A DNA stretch of 64,000 bases. Source: Marinobacterium ramblicola. Its GTDB lineage: Bacteria > Pseudomonadota > Gammaproteobacteria > Pseudomonadales > Balneatricaceae. Made by a program: the position numbers and the translations under genes. Shown piece after piece: positions 27,650 to 37,111 of the stretch. The DNA lies in assembly GCF_019084545.1 (NCBI RefSeq), contig NZ_JAHREP010000002.1, forward strand, positions 112,234 to 176,233. Direction: 5' to 3'. Each line of letters begins with the position of its first letter. The stretch's first letter is position 1. The notes beneath the pieces are model-generated. The model ran no database searches. It had not been told where the DNA came from and saw only the letters and a list, made by a program, of their open reading frames with translations.

Positions 27650-28264
27650 TCAGCGGTTGCCCAGCATCATCTCCCTGATCCTCTTGTCTTCGGCGCAGCG
27701 CTTGGCGTAGGCGCGCAGTTCGTCGCTGCAGTCGATCAACTCGATCGGCTCCGGCAGCGGGGCGCCGGAATGGATCAGGAAATGTACGCAGGGTTGGTCG
27801 CTCCGGCGCAGTGCTTCGGCAACCAGTTCAGTCTCGACGCTCAGGTCGGCACCGTGTTGAACCAGTCGGCTCAGATGCAGCATCAGCTGTTCCGGCTTGA
27901 CGTTGTCGAAGCACCAGTGCAACAGTGAGCGGCCCTCGACACGAGCGTTGGCGTCGGCGCCTGCCTGCAGCAGTGCGCTCAGCAGTCCCAGGCTCTGATC
28001 GGCATGGCGCAGGGCAAGCAGGGTGTAGGGCGTGCCATCTGCGCTCCGGCCATTAGCCAGCTCGGTACGCTCCAGTACCCAAGTCAGTGCAGCGCTCTGG
28101 CCGGCCTGAAGGGTGATCTCCGCCGCGTTCAGCCCCTCGCTGAGCGGGGCGCTCAGTTGTGCGCTATCCATCTTCCCGGCCAGTTTGGCCAGCGTATCGC
28201 GATCGCCCGTGTTCAGGGCTGTGACCAGCTTGGCGGTACGTGCATCGCGAAAAATCCTCAGCAT
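27650..28264 (-). CDS. ankyrin-repeat-like protein
   Basis: The 204-residue protein has at least two recognisable ankyrin-type units, for example GTPYTLLALRHADQSLGLLS followed by a LLQAGADANAR helix, then SLLHWCFDN. It has no signal peptide, so it is probably cytoplasmic. I start at the ATG (MLRIFRDA) with GAGGAGAG upstream, rather than at the longer ATG at 28339 that extends into the intergenic gap. The binding partner is unknown. Confidence 0.82.
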   Translation of the reverse strand: MLRIFRDARTAKLVTALNTGDRDTLAKLAGKMDSAQLSAPLSEGLNAAEITLQAGQSAALTWVLERTELANGRSADGTPYTLLALRHADQSLGLLSALLQAGADANARVEGRSLLHWCFDNVKPEQLMLHLSRLVQHGADLSVETELVAEALRRSDQPCVHFLIHSGAPLPEPIELIDCSDELRAYAKRCAEDKRIREMMLGNR

Positions 28265-28299
28265 GGCATCTCTCCTCAGGCTTATTGACGGGCTGCTGG

Positions 28300-29256
28300 C
28301 TAAATGACACCCAACAATTTGACCAGGTAGATGGCGCAACTGAGCGTCACCACAGACCCGAGCGTCGTGGTCAGGATCACGTTGGCGGAGAGCTCTGCAT
28401 TGGCGCCCATCGCCTTGGCCATGACAAAACTGGCCGCCGCCGTGGGGCTGGCGAACAGCACCATCAGTATGACCAACTCCTCGCTACGGAATCCAGCCAG
28501 CCAGGCGAGCGGGGTGAGCAGGGCGGGAAGCAGAACCAGCTTGATCAGGGTGGCCCAGAACGCGGTGCCCGAGCTGTCGCGCAGGCTTTTAAGGTTCAGC
28601 GAGCCGCCGATCGCCAGCAGCGCCAGGGGCAGGGTCAAATCGGCAAAGTAGTCGCCGGTACGTGCGATCAGTGCGGGCAGGCCGATATTGAAGTAGGAGA
28701 ACGGCAGGGCCAGTACCACCGCCAGTATCAGCGGATTGCGTACCACCTCCAGCGCGATCCGCCCCGGCTTGACGCCCCCGGCCCGTTTCAGCGGCAGGGT
28801 CAGGCACAGGATCGCCAGCACGTTGTAGAGCGGAATGATCAGCGCCAGCAGCAGCGAGGCCTGGGCCAGGCCGGACTGGCCAAACAGGTTGTAGGATACC
28901 GCCAGGCCGATGATGCCGTAGTTGCTGCGAAAGGCGCCCTGAACAAACGCGGCCAGGTCTTCGGGGTGACCGATCCAGCGGCTGCCCAGCCACCAGATCA
29001 AGGCATAGGTGATCAGCGTGGCGATGATCACATAGCCGAGCAGGTCGGGGTTGAACATGGCATGGAAGTCCATCCGCGCGATGGCCAGAAATACCAGTGC
29101 CGGCAGTGTCAGCGTAAACACCAGCTTAGATGCGGTATTGACGAAATTCTCGTTGATCACGCGCAGGCGCAGCAGAAAAAAGCCGAGAAACAGGATGAAG
29201 AAGATGGGGGCGACAATGTTGCCGGTGAACAGCAGTGTTTGCAGATAGAGATGCAC
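28300..29256 (-). CDS. AEC-family (auxin efflux carrier-like) transporter
   Basis: The 318-residue membrane protein has about ten hydrophobic spans and the AEC pattern with two five-helix halves. Conserved features include SNYGIIGLAVSYNLFG in the middle and ASFVMAKAMGANAELSANVI near the C-terminus. Bacterial AEC proteins export or import small carboxylates and amino acids; the substrate here is unknown. It is a single gene between the ankyrin-like and SixA-like genes. Confidence 0.88.
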   Translation of the reverse strand: MHLYLQTLLFTGNIVAPIFFILFLGFFLLRLRVINENFVNTASKLVFTLTLPALVFLAIARMDFHAMFNPDLLGYVIIATLITYALIWWLGSRWIGHPEDLAAFVQGAFRSNYGIIGLAVSYNLFGQSGLAQASLLLALIIPLYNVLAILCLTLPLKRAGGVKPGRIALEVVRNPLILAVVLALPFSYFNIGLPALIARTGDYFADLTLPLALLAIGGSLNLKSLRDSSGTAFWATLIKLVLLPALLTPLAWLAGFRSEELVILMVLFASPTAAASFVMAKAMGANAELSANVILTTTLGSVVTLSCAIYLVKLLGVI

Positions 29257-29336
29257 GGGCGCCTCAGGCAGGTCCGAGTGAAAGCGGCAATTTTATCGGA
29301 AAAGCCCGGCGTCGCGCAGAGCAGTATCGGAAACGC

Positions 29337-29831
29337 TCAGGTATGCAGTTTGGGATAATCGAATATCTGTGTGCTGCCGCAACTCTCCGCCAGTTCGCTC
29401 CAGCTCAGCACGTTGAGCATCAGGTGTTGTACCGCCGAGGTGGGGAAGTGGTACTGCGCATGGCCGCTCAGATAGCTGCCGAGATCGGCCATGCCCGGGT
29501 TGTGGCCCACCAGCATAATGCTGTCGAGATGATCCGGTTGGCCCTGCAGCAGGTTGAGCAGGGTTTCCCAACAGGCTTCATACATCTCCGGAATCGCGAT
29601 GAAGGCCCGGTCATCGAGCTCCAGCGTCTGCGCCAGGGTTCTGGCGGTGACGGCGGTGCGGGTGGCGCTGCTGTACAGCAGGCGTTGAGGAATGAGTCCC
29701 ATCGCTTTTACCCGGGTTGCCATCAACGGCAGGTCACGCATGCCGCGGGCATTGAGTGGGCGGTCGAAATCATCTAACCCGGGATTATCCCAGCTGGATT
29801 TGGCATGACGGATCAGGGTGAGCTGCTTCAT
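29337..29831 (-). CDS. SixA-like phosphohistidine phosphatase
   Basis: The 164-residue protein has the histidine-phosphatase motif LIRHAKSSW with phospho-accepting His9, the SSATRTAVTARTL segment, the acid in PEMYEA and the second catalytic His in LVGHNPG. Length and motifs match SixA, which removes phosphate from His of phosphorelay HPt domains. The real target here cannot be read from context. The 120-base gap to the upstream doxX gene holds nothing recognised. Confidence 0.88.
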   Translation of the reverse strand: MKQLTLIRHAKSSWDNPGLDDFDRPLNARGMRDLPLMATRVKAMGLIPQRLLYSSATRTAVTARTLAQTLELDDRAFIAIPEMYEACWETLLNLLQGQPDHLDSIMLVGHNPGMADLGSYLSGHAQYHFPTSAVQHLMLNVLSWSELAESCGSTQIFDYPKLHT

Positions 29832-29951
29832 CGTGTTCGAATCCCCTGCTGGTTATACGCGATGTTCCTTGCAGTATTGTTCCCTACAGCAGGAAAGGCA
29901 ATTCGATGGCAGCGCAGAATCTGCCTTGCGCTACCGGGCGGTCCGATGCGC

Positions 29952-30473
29952 CTAGCCGGCAAAGCGGCGTCGCAGCCAATGATCGATCGAGGCTTTTCCC
30001 GGTCCACGGATCATCAGGTACAGCAGCACTGTGGCCCAAACGCCATGGGTTGGGTACGCGCCGGGGTAGACGAAGATCTGGATCACCAGGGTCATGATCA
30101 GCAGGGCCAAAGATGAAAAGCGTGTCGCCAGGCCGAACAGCAGCAGCACCGGGAACAGGTGTTCGGCGATGGTGGCCAGCGTGGCGGCCAGCTCCACCGG
30201 CAGCAGCGGCAGGGCATACTCCTCACGGAACAGATACAGCGTCGAGGGGGCGAAATGGGGCCAACCCAGCTCGAAACGGCCCTCGATGAAGTTGAGCGCA
30301 AAGCCCTCGATCTTGGTCTGTCCCGAGCTCCAGAACACCGCGGCAATAGAGAAGCGACCGAGTAGCGCGAGCAGAGATTCCGGAATCCGACTGAACAGCG
30401 ATATCACCCAACGGATACCGTGCACAAACGGCCTGCCTTCTGTTTGACTGGCGTTAGGGGATGAGCTCTGCAT
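29952..30473 (-). CDS. DoxX-family membrane protein of the bufferin locus
   Basis: The 173-residue membrane protein has about four spans and DoxX features (ALLGRFSIAAVFWSSGQTKI, EHLFPVLLLFGLATR). DoxX proteins commonly accompany DUF692/DUF2063 genes. It starts 12 bases after bufC and ends the four-gene operon. A role in membrane redox or export of the modified peptide is possible but not shown. Confidence 0.85.
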   Translation of the reverse strand: MQSSSPNASQTEGRPFVHGIRWVISLFSRIPESLLALLGRFSIAAVFWSSGQTKIEGFALNFIEGRFELGWPHFAPSTLYLFREEYALPLLPVELAATLATIAEHLFPVLLLFGLATRFSSLALLIMTLVIQIFVYPGAYPTHGVWATVLLYLMIRGPGKASIDHWLRRRFAG

Positions 30474-30485
30474 CTTGGTTACTCC

Positions 30486-31256
30486 TTAATCTTCAAACGA
30501 TAGCAGCGCCCGGCGCTTGAGCAGCGTGACCAGGGCAGAATTAAGATCGAAATCGGGATAGCTGGACAGGGTGTTCTCCAGCGCGCTGCCCATTGCCAGC
30601 CCCTGCTGCAGTGATGAGATGAAGCGGGCGCTGGCGTCGTCGAGGGGGATCACCTCGACCTCCAGTTCAGGGCGCAGGATCAGTGCCTGTTCCGCTAGCA
30701 TCGGGTCGACCTGAGACAGCTGGAGTAAACCCTGATGGGCTGCCCAGAGCGACACCACGGCGTAGCGCGACTGCAGCAGGTGCGCTGAAGGGTGCAGGAC
30801 GATGCCTAGCGTCGGCAGCCGCTCCGGCTGTGCCAGGGCCTGTTGCAGTGCCTCGAACGACAGTGGCTCGGCATCCGGGGCGTGATAGGCCCTGACCCTG
30901 AACCACTCCAATCGAGCCGTGTCGGCCAGATAGGGTAGCGTAGCGGCGGGCTCGAACTGATCGATGAAGTCAGGGAAATCGCCGCCGAAGTAGCTCAGCA
31001 CCGGGTTGTCAGGCATCTGCCGGTGCAGGTACTCGCGTGCCATGGCGCGAAAGAAGGTTTCACCGACCAGACTCAGGACCACGCTGAAGGTACTCTCCAG
31101 CGCTTCAATCAATGAAACGATTACGTTGTTGCGGTAGACATCGAAGCGTGCCGTCGGATCGGATCCGTTCCACGCATACAGCCCTTCGGGTACCGGGCGG
31201 CTGGGGTCCAGCAAAGCGGCCTCGAACTGGGCTTCGGGGTACTGGATGCGACTCAT
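30486..31256 (-). CDS. bufC: DUF2063 partner protein BufC/HvfC
   Basis: The 256-residue protein begins with the DUF2063 domain (QFEAALLDPSRPVPEGL, YRNNVIVSLIEALESTF). It then has the less conserved C-terminal part that, in characterised loci, binds the precursor peptide and presents it to the MNIO enzyme. Its ATG overlaps the bufB stop (ATGA), so the two are made together. Confidence 0.87.
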   Translation of the reverse strand: MSRIQYPEAQFEAALLDPSRPVPEGLYAWNGSDPTARFDVYRNNVIVSLIEALESTFSVVLSLVGETFFRAMAREYLHRQMPDNPVLSYFGGDFPDFIDQFEPAATLPYLADTARLEWFRVRAYHAPDAEPLSFEALQQALAQPERLPTLGIVLHPSAHLLQSRYAVVSLWAAHQGLLQLSQVDPMLAEQALILRPELEVEVIPLDDASARFISSLQQGLAMGSALENTLSSYPDFDLNSALVTLLKRRALLSFED

Positions 31257-32206
31257 ACCCGGGCCTCCGCTGTCCGCGCTGCCGAGTTCTGCTGCTCAAG
31301 CAGGGCTTGTGCCTGCAACGCCTCGGCCACCAGTATCGGCAGCGCGGGCAGGTTGTTGTCACGCTCGATCAGCGTGGCGACAGGGCCGGTCAGTTCCAGT
31401 GCGAACTCATACAGTTGCCAGACCGCTTCTGCCACCGGGGAGCCGTGACTGTCGATCAGCAGAGGCGCGCCGGCAGCGTCCCGGTCGCGGCTGAAACCGG
31501 CCAGGTGGATCTCGCCGACCCGCTCGTGGGGCAGGGCGCGGATATAGTCCCGGCTGCTCAGCCCGTGGTTGATGCAGCTGACATAGACGTTGTTCACATC
31601 CAGCAGCAGTCCGCAGCCGGTGCGCGCGATCACCTCGGACAGGAACTCCGTTTCCGGAATCGCCGAGTCGGCGAACTGGACATAGGTGGCCGGATTCTCC
31701 AGCAGAATCTGTCGATTCAATCGCTGTTGAACCTGGTCTACGTGCTCGCACACCCGCTGCAGCCGCATTTCGGTGTAGGGCAGCGGAAGCAGGTCGTTGA
31801 AAAATTGGCCGCTATGGCTCGACCAGGCCAGGTGTTCGGAAAACTGCTCGGGCTGGTGACGATCGAGCAATGTCACCAAGCGCTGAAGATGGGCCTCATC
31901 CAGCGGTGCATCACCGCCGATCGACAACCCGACGCCGTGGATCGACAGCGCGTAGTGCTGGTGAACTCGGCTCAGATAGTGATGATAGGGGCCTCCGGGC
32001 ACCATGTAGTTTTCGGCATGCACCTCGACAAAGCCGATAGCTGGACGGCTTTCGAGAAGGTCCACGAAGTGCTCGGGTTTGAGCCCGATGCCACCTGAGC
32101 GGGGTAGCCTCTCTGAAGGGGGGGTACCCACAGGTGACTGGTGCGCGACGGCTCGCTCTGTCGACGTTGCCGAACGAGCGGGCACTGAAAGCTGATGTGT
32201 CTTCAT
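31253..32206 (-). CDS. bufB: multinuclear non-heme iron oxygenase BufB (DUF692/MNIO)
   Basis: The protein is a 317-residue TIM-barrel enzyme of the DUF692 family. Visible iron-ligand-type motifs include HAENYM, LSIHGVGLSIGG, FSEHLAWSSH, LLDVNNVYVS and EIHLAGF. MNIO enzymes oxidise cysteines of small precursor peptides. I start at the ATG of MKTHQL with AGGAG 8 bases upstream; the frame is open a further 147 bases into the bufA region without support. It lies 46 bases downstream of bufA, its likely substrate. Confidence 0.9.
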   Translation of the reverse strand: MKTHQLSVPARSATSTERAVAHQSPVGTPPSERLPRSGGIGLKPEHFVDLLESRPAIGFVEVHAENYMVPGGPYHHYLSRVHQHYALSIHGVGLSIGGDAPLDEAHLQRLVTLLDRHQPEQFSEHLAWSSHSGQFFNDLLPLPYTEMRLQRVCEHVDQVQQRLNRQILLENPATYVQFADSAIPETEFLSEVIARTGCGLLLDVNNVYVSCINHGLSSRDYIRALPHERVGEIHLAGFSRDRDAAGAPLLIDSHGSPVAEAVWQLYEFALELTGPVATLIERDNNLPALPILVAEALQAQALLEQQNSAARTAEARV

Positions 32207-32252
32207 TTCGGAAACTCCTGTCGATAGCAACCGAACCGCCGCGACTTGTGCC

Positions 32253-32549
32253 TTACATCTTCTCGGTGAACTCTTCCAGCTGGCCGTAACCGGTCGGAGA
32301 GGTCGGCGACTCCATCTGAGTACAGGTGCCGGCCGGTACGGCTTTGAATGCATTGCCCTGGTAGTCCTTCTTGGCGGTGCCCGCGCAGGTGGTGCCGGGG
32401 CCTGCCTTGCAATCGTTCTGACCTTTCAGTGCAACGCCGTAGCACTTCTCCATCTTCGTCTCTTCGGCGGAGGCCGGCAGAGAGGCGACGCTCAGAGCCG
32501 TACCCAGAGCCAGTGCAAGAGCCGCAGCAGTGGTAGTCGTTTTAGCCAT
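32253..32549 (-). CDS. bufA: bufferin precursor peptide (DUF2282, BufA1 type)
   Basis: The 98-residue protein has a Sec signal peptide ending near ASA-EE (residue 28) instead of a normal RiPP leader. The mature part has four cysteines (36, 47, 55, 76) in the DUF2282 pattern KCYG, NDC, GTTCAG and PAGTC. In studied bufferins, Cys residues are modified by BufB/BufC and the exported product binds copper. Gene order and the four Cys fit that scheme. Which Cys are modified here is inference. Confidence 0.88.
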   Translation of the reverse strand: MAKTTTTAAALALALGTALSVASLPASAEETKMEKCYGVALKGQNDCKAGPGTTCAGTAKKDYQGNAFKAVPAGTCTQMESPTSPTGYGQLEEFTEKM

Positions 32550-32648
32550 TTTTGTATCTCCAGTTTGTGATGGTATGGGCCTTTATGGCCTGTGTTTTTA
32601 CTTGAAAGCTGTCGGAAGAGTGACTGCATTCATCCCTTCTTGCTGCTG

Positions 32649-32676
32649 TAGTCGGGAAACCTGGCGCATCCTTACA
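32649..32676 (-). promoter_or_regulatory. possible ECF-type promoter of the buf operon
   Basis: On the minus strand TGTAAGGA (32676-32669) and CCGACTA (32655-32649) have spacing compatible with an ECF sigma promoter, about 100 bases before bufA. Buf operons elsewhere are often under ECF control, but no sigma/anti-sigma pair adjoins this operon. The call rests on weak sequence similarity. Confidence 0.25.
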
Positions 32677-32699
32677 CGGGAGATGAAAAAAATTTTAAA

Positions 32700-32743
32700 T
32701 GAGTCTGAAAATGACAACGCCGCTGGCGGGGCAGCGGCGTTGT
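32700..32743 (-). terminator. Rho-independent terminator after the MFS gene
   Basis: A perfect 12-bp stem (ACAACGCCGCTG at 32714-32725 with CAGCGGCGTTGT at 32732-32743) has a 6-base loop. On the minus strand it leads into CATTTTCAGAC and AT-rich sequence. It lies 18 bases past the stop at 32761 and insulates the buf operon. Confidence 0.75.
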
Positions 32744-32760
32744 GGTCGGTCGGGTTGACG

Positions 32761-34224
32761 TCAGCGAGTGGGCTTTTCACCCTCGGGAGCGGCTGGCTCG
32801 GTTGTGGAGTTGCCATCCTCGGCAGTGTTCTGCTCCCGAGACTCCTGTAACGGGTGCTCCTCCATACCGATCATCTCGCCGCCGATCTCTATCTCGGCAC
32901 TGACGGCAGAGGGTTCGGGTTCAACCTCTTTTTTAGCATCGTCGCCCCAGGCTTCGACCCACTCATCGGGGAAGATGTCCTCGATGGTGTTCTCGTTCTC
33001 CACCTCGTAACGCGGGTCGAATTCGTTGGATAGCTGGCTCTCCGGCATGCTCGCGACATAGTGTTCCTGGGCTGTAACGGGCAGCGGCGGCATACGGTTC
33101 TGGCGGTAGCGTACGTAGATCGATAGGCTGACCAGCAAAATCGCGAAGCCGATGAACATGGCGGCGGGGTTGAATGCCTCCATCACCATTGAGCCGGCGA
33201 TAGGGCCAATGATGCTGCCGATGCCGTAACTGAGCATCAGTGCCGAACTGGCAGCCACGCGCGCGCTGCTGTCGATACGGTCGTTGGCCAGCGCCACGCC
33301 CATGGAGTAGACCAGGGAGGTCAACCCGAGCAATATGGCGGTGATCACCAAGCGTACAGGGAACGGCATCTCGGTGGTCAGCGACACGCCGCTGCTCAGC
33401 AGTGTTGCCAGAATCAGCACGATCAGCAGTACCTTGCTGCGCTGGATGCGGTCGCAGATCCAGCCGATGGGCCAGGCCAGCAGCAGTGCCATCAGTACCG
33501 ACACCGTCATCAGTTGGGATACCTCTTTCACGCTCATGCCGGTCAGGCTGCCGAACAGCGGGGTCAGCGAGTAGTAGGCGCCGAGCAGTATGCCCGCGGT
33601 GAAGGCGCAGGTGAGGCCAAGCGGCGCCTCCCGGTAAAGCGAGATCAGCGACATCTTCGGGCCCTGCTCGATCACCGGCGACTGCATCCTGGAGAGCGAC
33701 AGTGGAATGATCGCTGCGAGCAGGATCAGGCCGGCGCCGGTAAAGGGTACGGCGCTGATGGGATCGGTGTAACCGACCGTGAGCTGGGCCGATGTGGACG
33801 CGCCGTAGGCGGCCACCTGATACAGGGCGAACAGCGTCGAGCGGTTCTTGTTGGTGGCGACGGCGCCGAACCAACTTTCGATGATCACAAACAGCCCGGC
33901 GGCCGTGATGCCACCGATAAAGCGCAGCAGCGACCAGAAGTAGACCGATTCAAGCAGCGGATAGCTGATCGAAGCCATTGCCGTCAGCGAGGTCAGCGCG
34001 GCGAAGGTGCGGATATGGCCGACCTTGGCGACCAGGTTGGTGCACCAATGCGAGCCGACCGCAAAGCCGATGGAGTAGCACACCATAACGAAACCGACCT
34101 GAGTCGGCGGTACCCCCTCGGCGCCCAGGCGGATGCCCAGATAGGTGAGCAGGAAGGCGTTGCCTGCAATCACCAGCATCAGGCTTAAAAACAGGGCGGC
34201 CAGGGATATAACGATCAGTCTCAC
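32761..34224 (-). CDS. MFS transporter (YcaD-like) with long acidic tail
   Basis: The 487-residue protein has twelve predicted spans in the first 385 residues (SIGFAVGSHWCTNLVAKVGH is the loop 2-3 type motif; GGITAAGLFVIIESWFG). The closest family that I recognise is the YcaD group. The last 100 residues form a cytoplasmic, Glu/Asp-rich, low-complexity tail ending in PAAPEGEKPTR, which is unusual for the family. The substrate is unknown. It is a single-gene unit closed by a strong hairpin. Confidence 0.85.
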   Translation of the reverse strand: MRLIVISLAALFLSLMLVIAGNAFLLTYLGIRLGAEGVPPTQVGFVMVCYSIGFAVGSHWCTNLVAKVGHIRTFAALTSLTAMASISYPLLESVYFWSLLRFIGGITAAGLFVIIESWFGAVATNKNRSTLFALYQVAAYGASTSAQLTVGYTDPISAVPFTGAGLILLAAIIPLSLSRMQSPVIEQGPKMSLISLYREAPLGLTCAFTAGILLGAYYSLTPLFGSLTGMSVKEVSQLMTVSVLMALLLAWPIGWICDRIQRSKVLLIVLILATLLSSGVSLTTEMPFPVRLVITAILLGLTSLVYSMGVALANDRIDSSARVAASSALMLSYGIGSIIGPIAGSMVMEAFNPAAMFIGFAILLVSLSIYVRYRQNRMPPLPVTAQEHYVASMPESQLSNEFDPRYEVENENTIEDIFPDEWVEAWGDDAKKEVEPEPSAVSAEIEIGGEMIGMEEHPLQESREQNTAEDGNSTTEPAAPEGEKPTR

Positions 34225-34323
34225 GGTCAGGCTCCATCCGTGCCGGATAATCGGGCCGCCGTATGCGGCCCGGAGTTCACGTTAAGCATTTAGAGTTACA
34301 AGTCTAGCAAGCAATGTTTCGGT

Positions 34324-34362
34324 TAAAAAAATAAGAGCGATACCGGATCCGGTATCGCTCTT
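34324..34362 (-). terminator. Rho-independent terminator of the liv operon
   Basis: Positions 34333-34362 are a perfect 30-base palindrome (15-bp arms, centre GGATCC). On the minus strand it is followed by TATTTTTTTAACC. It begins 27 bases after the livF stop and ends the livHMGF transcript. Confidence 0.92.
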
Positions 34363-34388
34363 GATGGTTCCTGATGGAGCGCGCCGGA

Positions 34389-35090
34389 TCAACCGCCGAG
34401 ATAAGCCTTCCTCACCGCATCATGGGTCAAAAGCGCCTCACCCGTGTCGCTCATTACGACACGACCGTTCTCCAGTACGTAGCCGCGATCGGCGATCTTC
34501 AGCGCCTGATTGGCGTTCTGCTCGACCAGGAAGATAGTGACCCCCTCATCGCGCAGCCGTTCGATGATCTCGAATATCTGCTGGATGATGATTGGTGCCA
34601 GACCGAGCGAGGGTTCGTCGAGCAGCAGCAGACGCGGATGGCTCATCAGCGCCCGGCCGATCGACAGCATCTGCTGCTCGCCACCGGACATGGTGCCACC
34701 GCGCTGGTTGTAGCGCTCCTTCAGCCGCGGAAACAGGCCGAGCACGTGATCGAGCTGGGCTTCATAAGCCGCTTTGTCGCTGAAGTAGGCGCCCATGTGC
34801 AGGTTTTCGGCCACGGTCAGGCCGGAGAAGATGCGACGCCCCTCCGGTACCACGGCCAGCCCCTTGCGCATGATCAGCGATGTCGGCATCTGCCGGATCG
34901 ATTCGCCTTCAAACAGGATATCGCCGGAAGAGGCCTTGGGGTCACCGCACACCGTCATCATCAGCGTGGTCTTGCCGGCGCCGTTGGCGCCGATCAGGGT
35001 GACGATCTCGCCCCTGTTGACCTTGATGGAGACATCATGCAGGGCCTGGATCTGGCCGTAATGAGTATTGACGTTCTTGAGTTCAAGCAT
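34389..35090 (-). CDS. livF: branched-chain amino acid ABC transporter ATPase LivF
   Basis: The 233-residue ATPase has Walker A GANGAGKTT, the signature MSGGEQQML, Walker B LLLLDEPSLGLAP and switch His replaced in the family-typical FLVEQN. It pairs with LivG under the LivHM permease to import Leu/Ile/Val or related amides. It is the last gene of the operon, 2 bases after livG. Confidence 0.95.
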   Translation of the reverse strand: MLELKNVNTHYGQIQALHDVSIKVNRGEIVTLIGANGAGKTTLMMTVCGDPKASSGDILFEGESIRQMPTSLIMRKGLAVVPEGRRIFSGLTVAENLHMGAYFSDKAAYEAQLDHVLGLFPRLKERYNQRGGTMSGGEQQMLSIGRALMSHPRLLLLDEPSLGLAPIIIQQIFEIIERLRDEGVTIFLVEQNANQALKIADRGYVLENGRVVMSDTGEALLTHDAVRKAYLGG

Positions 35091-35092
35091 GC

Positions 35093-35860
35093 TCAGCTCT
35101 CCCCCAGGTAAGCTTTGATAACATCGGGGTTCTGCTTCACCTCATCCGGTGAGCCTTCGGCGAGCGGGGTGCCCTGGGCGATCACGTAGATATGATCGGA
35201 GATCCCCATCACCAGGCCCATGTCGTGCTCGATCAGCAAGATCGAGATCTCGTGCTCGTCACGCAGGCGAACGATGAGCTGATCCAGCTCCTTGGTCTCG
35301 TTCGGGTTGAGACCGGCGGCGGGTTCGTCGAGCAGCAGCAGTTGCGGCTGGGTCGACATGCAGCGGGCGATCTCCAGCTTGCGCTGCTGGCCATAGGCCA
35401 GGTTGCCGGCGGCACGGTTGGCGTGCTGCAGCAGGTTCACCTCCTCCAGCCAGTAGACGGCACGGTCCATCGCCTCCTTCTCCAGTCGGCGGTAGGCCGG
35501 AGTCTTGAACATCCCGGCGAACAGGTTGGTGTTCAGATGGCGATGCTGCGCCACCAGCATGTTTTCGATCACCGTCATCTTTGAGAACAGCCGCACGTGC
35601 TGGAAGGTGCGCACCAGCCCCTTGCGTGAGATCTGGAAATCCTTCAGCCCGGCGAGCTGCTGGCCATTGAACATGACGCTGCCGTCGGTGGGGATGTAGA
35701 ACCCGGACAGACAGTTAAACACCGTGGTTTTACCGGCCCCGTTGGGGCCGATGATGGAGACGATCTGACGGTGTTTTACCGACAGATTGACTGAATTTAC
35801 CGCGAGCAGACCACCGAAGCGCATGGTCAGCTCGTTTACATCAAGCAGTAACTGACTCAT
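35093..35860 (-). CDS. livG: branched-chain amino acid ABC transporter ATPase LivG
   Basis: The 255-residue ATPase has Walker A GPNGAGKTT, the signature LAYGQQRKLEIAR of the LivG type, Walker B LLLLDEPAAGLNP and the switch His in LLIEHDMGLVMG. It directly abuts livM and livF, forming a tight livHMGF operon. All catalytic motifs are intact. Confidence 0.96.
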   Translation of the reverse strand: MSQLLLDVNELTMRFGGLLAVNSVNLSVKHRQIVSIIGPNGAGKTTVFNCLSGFYIPTDGSVMFNGQQLAGLKDFQISRKGLVRTFQHVRLFSKMTVIENMLVAQHRHLNTNLFAGMFKTPAYRRLEKEAMDRAVYWLEEVNLLQHANRAAGNLAYGQQRKLEIARCMSTQPQLLLLDEPAAGLNPNETKELDQLIVRLRDEHEISILLIEHDMGLVMGISDHIYVIAQGTPLAEGSPDEVKQNPDVIKAYLGES

Positions 35861-37111
35861 CTATTTCAACTCCAGGTGGGGGCGTTTCATCGGCACCAGG
35901 CCTTCCGGGCGCCAGCGCATCATCACCACCATCAGCAGACCGAACATCAGCATGCGGTAGTCGGAAAATTCACGCGCCAGCTCCGGCAGTACGGTCATCA
36001 CGATAGCCGCGAGAATGACACCGATCTGGGAACCCATGCCACCGAGTACAACAATTGCCAGGATGATCGCCGATTCGATAAAGATGAACGACTCGGGGCT
36101 GATAAAGCCCTGGCGAGCGGCAAAGAAACATCCGGCAAAGCCCGCCGTCGACGCGCCCAGCGTAAACGCCGACAGCTTGATCACGGTACGGTTAAGACCC
36201 AATGAGCGGCAGGCGATCTCATCCTCGCGCAGCGCCTCCCAGGCACGGCCGATCGGCATGCGCATCAGTCGGTTGATCAGGTAGATAACGACGATGACCA
36301 GCAGCACCGCGATCAGGTAGAGGAAGATCACCTTCTGCCCGCTGCTGTACTCGATACCGAAGAACTCATGGAAGGTCTGTGTACCCTCGCTGGCGCGACG
36401 GCTGAACTCCAGTCCGAACAGCGTCGGCTTTTCGATGCCCGAGATACCGTTGGGACCGCCGGTGATACTGGTCCAGTTGTTGAGCAGGATACGGATCATC
36501 TCACCGAAGCCGAGGGTCACGATCGCCAGGTAGTCACCGCGCAGGCGCAGCACCGGGAAACCGAGAATAAAGCCGAACGCCGCCGCCAGCAGTGCCGCGA
36601 TCGGCAGACAGGCCCAGAAGGAGAAGCCGAAATACTCCGACAGCAGGGCATAGGTATAGGCGCCGACGGCGTAGAAGGCGACGTAGCCGAGATCGAGCAG
36701 TCCGGCCAGACCGACGACAATGTTTAGCCCCAGGCCAAGCATGATGTAGATCAGCGTCAGCGTGGCCAGGTCAACCGCACCACGGGAGACCATGAAAGGC
36801 CAGACCAGCAGGCCGACCACCAGTGCCGCCAGCAGCCAGGGCTTGATCGCTTTCCAGGTCGCCTCCTGCGGCTTGAGCGTTCCCAGATCAGGTCTCGGAA
36901 TGCGGCTGGACAATCTGCCCAACTGCGTCGAAAACAGCTGGCTCAGGAAAACCAGGCCAACACCGGCCAGGATCCACTCCCAGCGGTCGGCACCCGCACC
37001 GTACACGGTCAGGGTCGTGCCTTCGGCGCCGAGCCTGACGCCCAGCATCAGGCACGCCAGCACCAGGGTGATGCCGGCAGCGAAAACTGCGTTATAAAGT
37101 GAACCGCGCAT
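35861..37111 (-). CDS. livM: branched-chain amino acid ABC permease LivM
   Basis: The 416-residue inner-membrane permease has the family coupling motif [12 protein letters not shown] and a conserved [20 protein letters not shown] segment. Its N-terminus has two extra hydrophobic segments and a linker of about 100 residues before the core, as in E. coli LivM. It overlaps livH by 1 base and abuts livG. Confidence 0.95.
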   Translation of the reverse strand: MRGSLYNAVFAAGITLVLACLMLGVRLGAEGTTLTVYGAGADRWEWILAGVGLVFLSQLFSTQLGRLSSRIPRPDLGTLKPQEATWKAIKPWLLAALVVGLLVWPFMVSRGAVDLATLTLIYIMLGLGLNIVVGLAGLLDLGYVAFYAVGAYTYALLSEYFGFSFWACLPIAALLAAAFGFILGFPVLRLRGDYLAIVTLGFGEMIRILLNNWTSITGGPNGISGIEKPTLFGLEFSRRASEGTQTFHEFFGIEYSSGQKVIFLYLIAVLLVIVVIYLINRLMRMPIGRAWEALREDEIACRSLGLNRTVIKLSAFTLGASTAGFAGCFFAARQGFISPESFIFIESAIILAIVVLGGMGSQIGVILAAIVMTVLPELAREFSDYRMLMFGLLMVVMMRWRPEGLVPMKRPHLELK

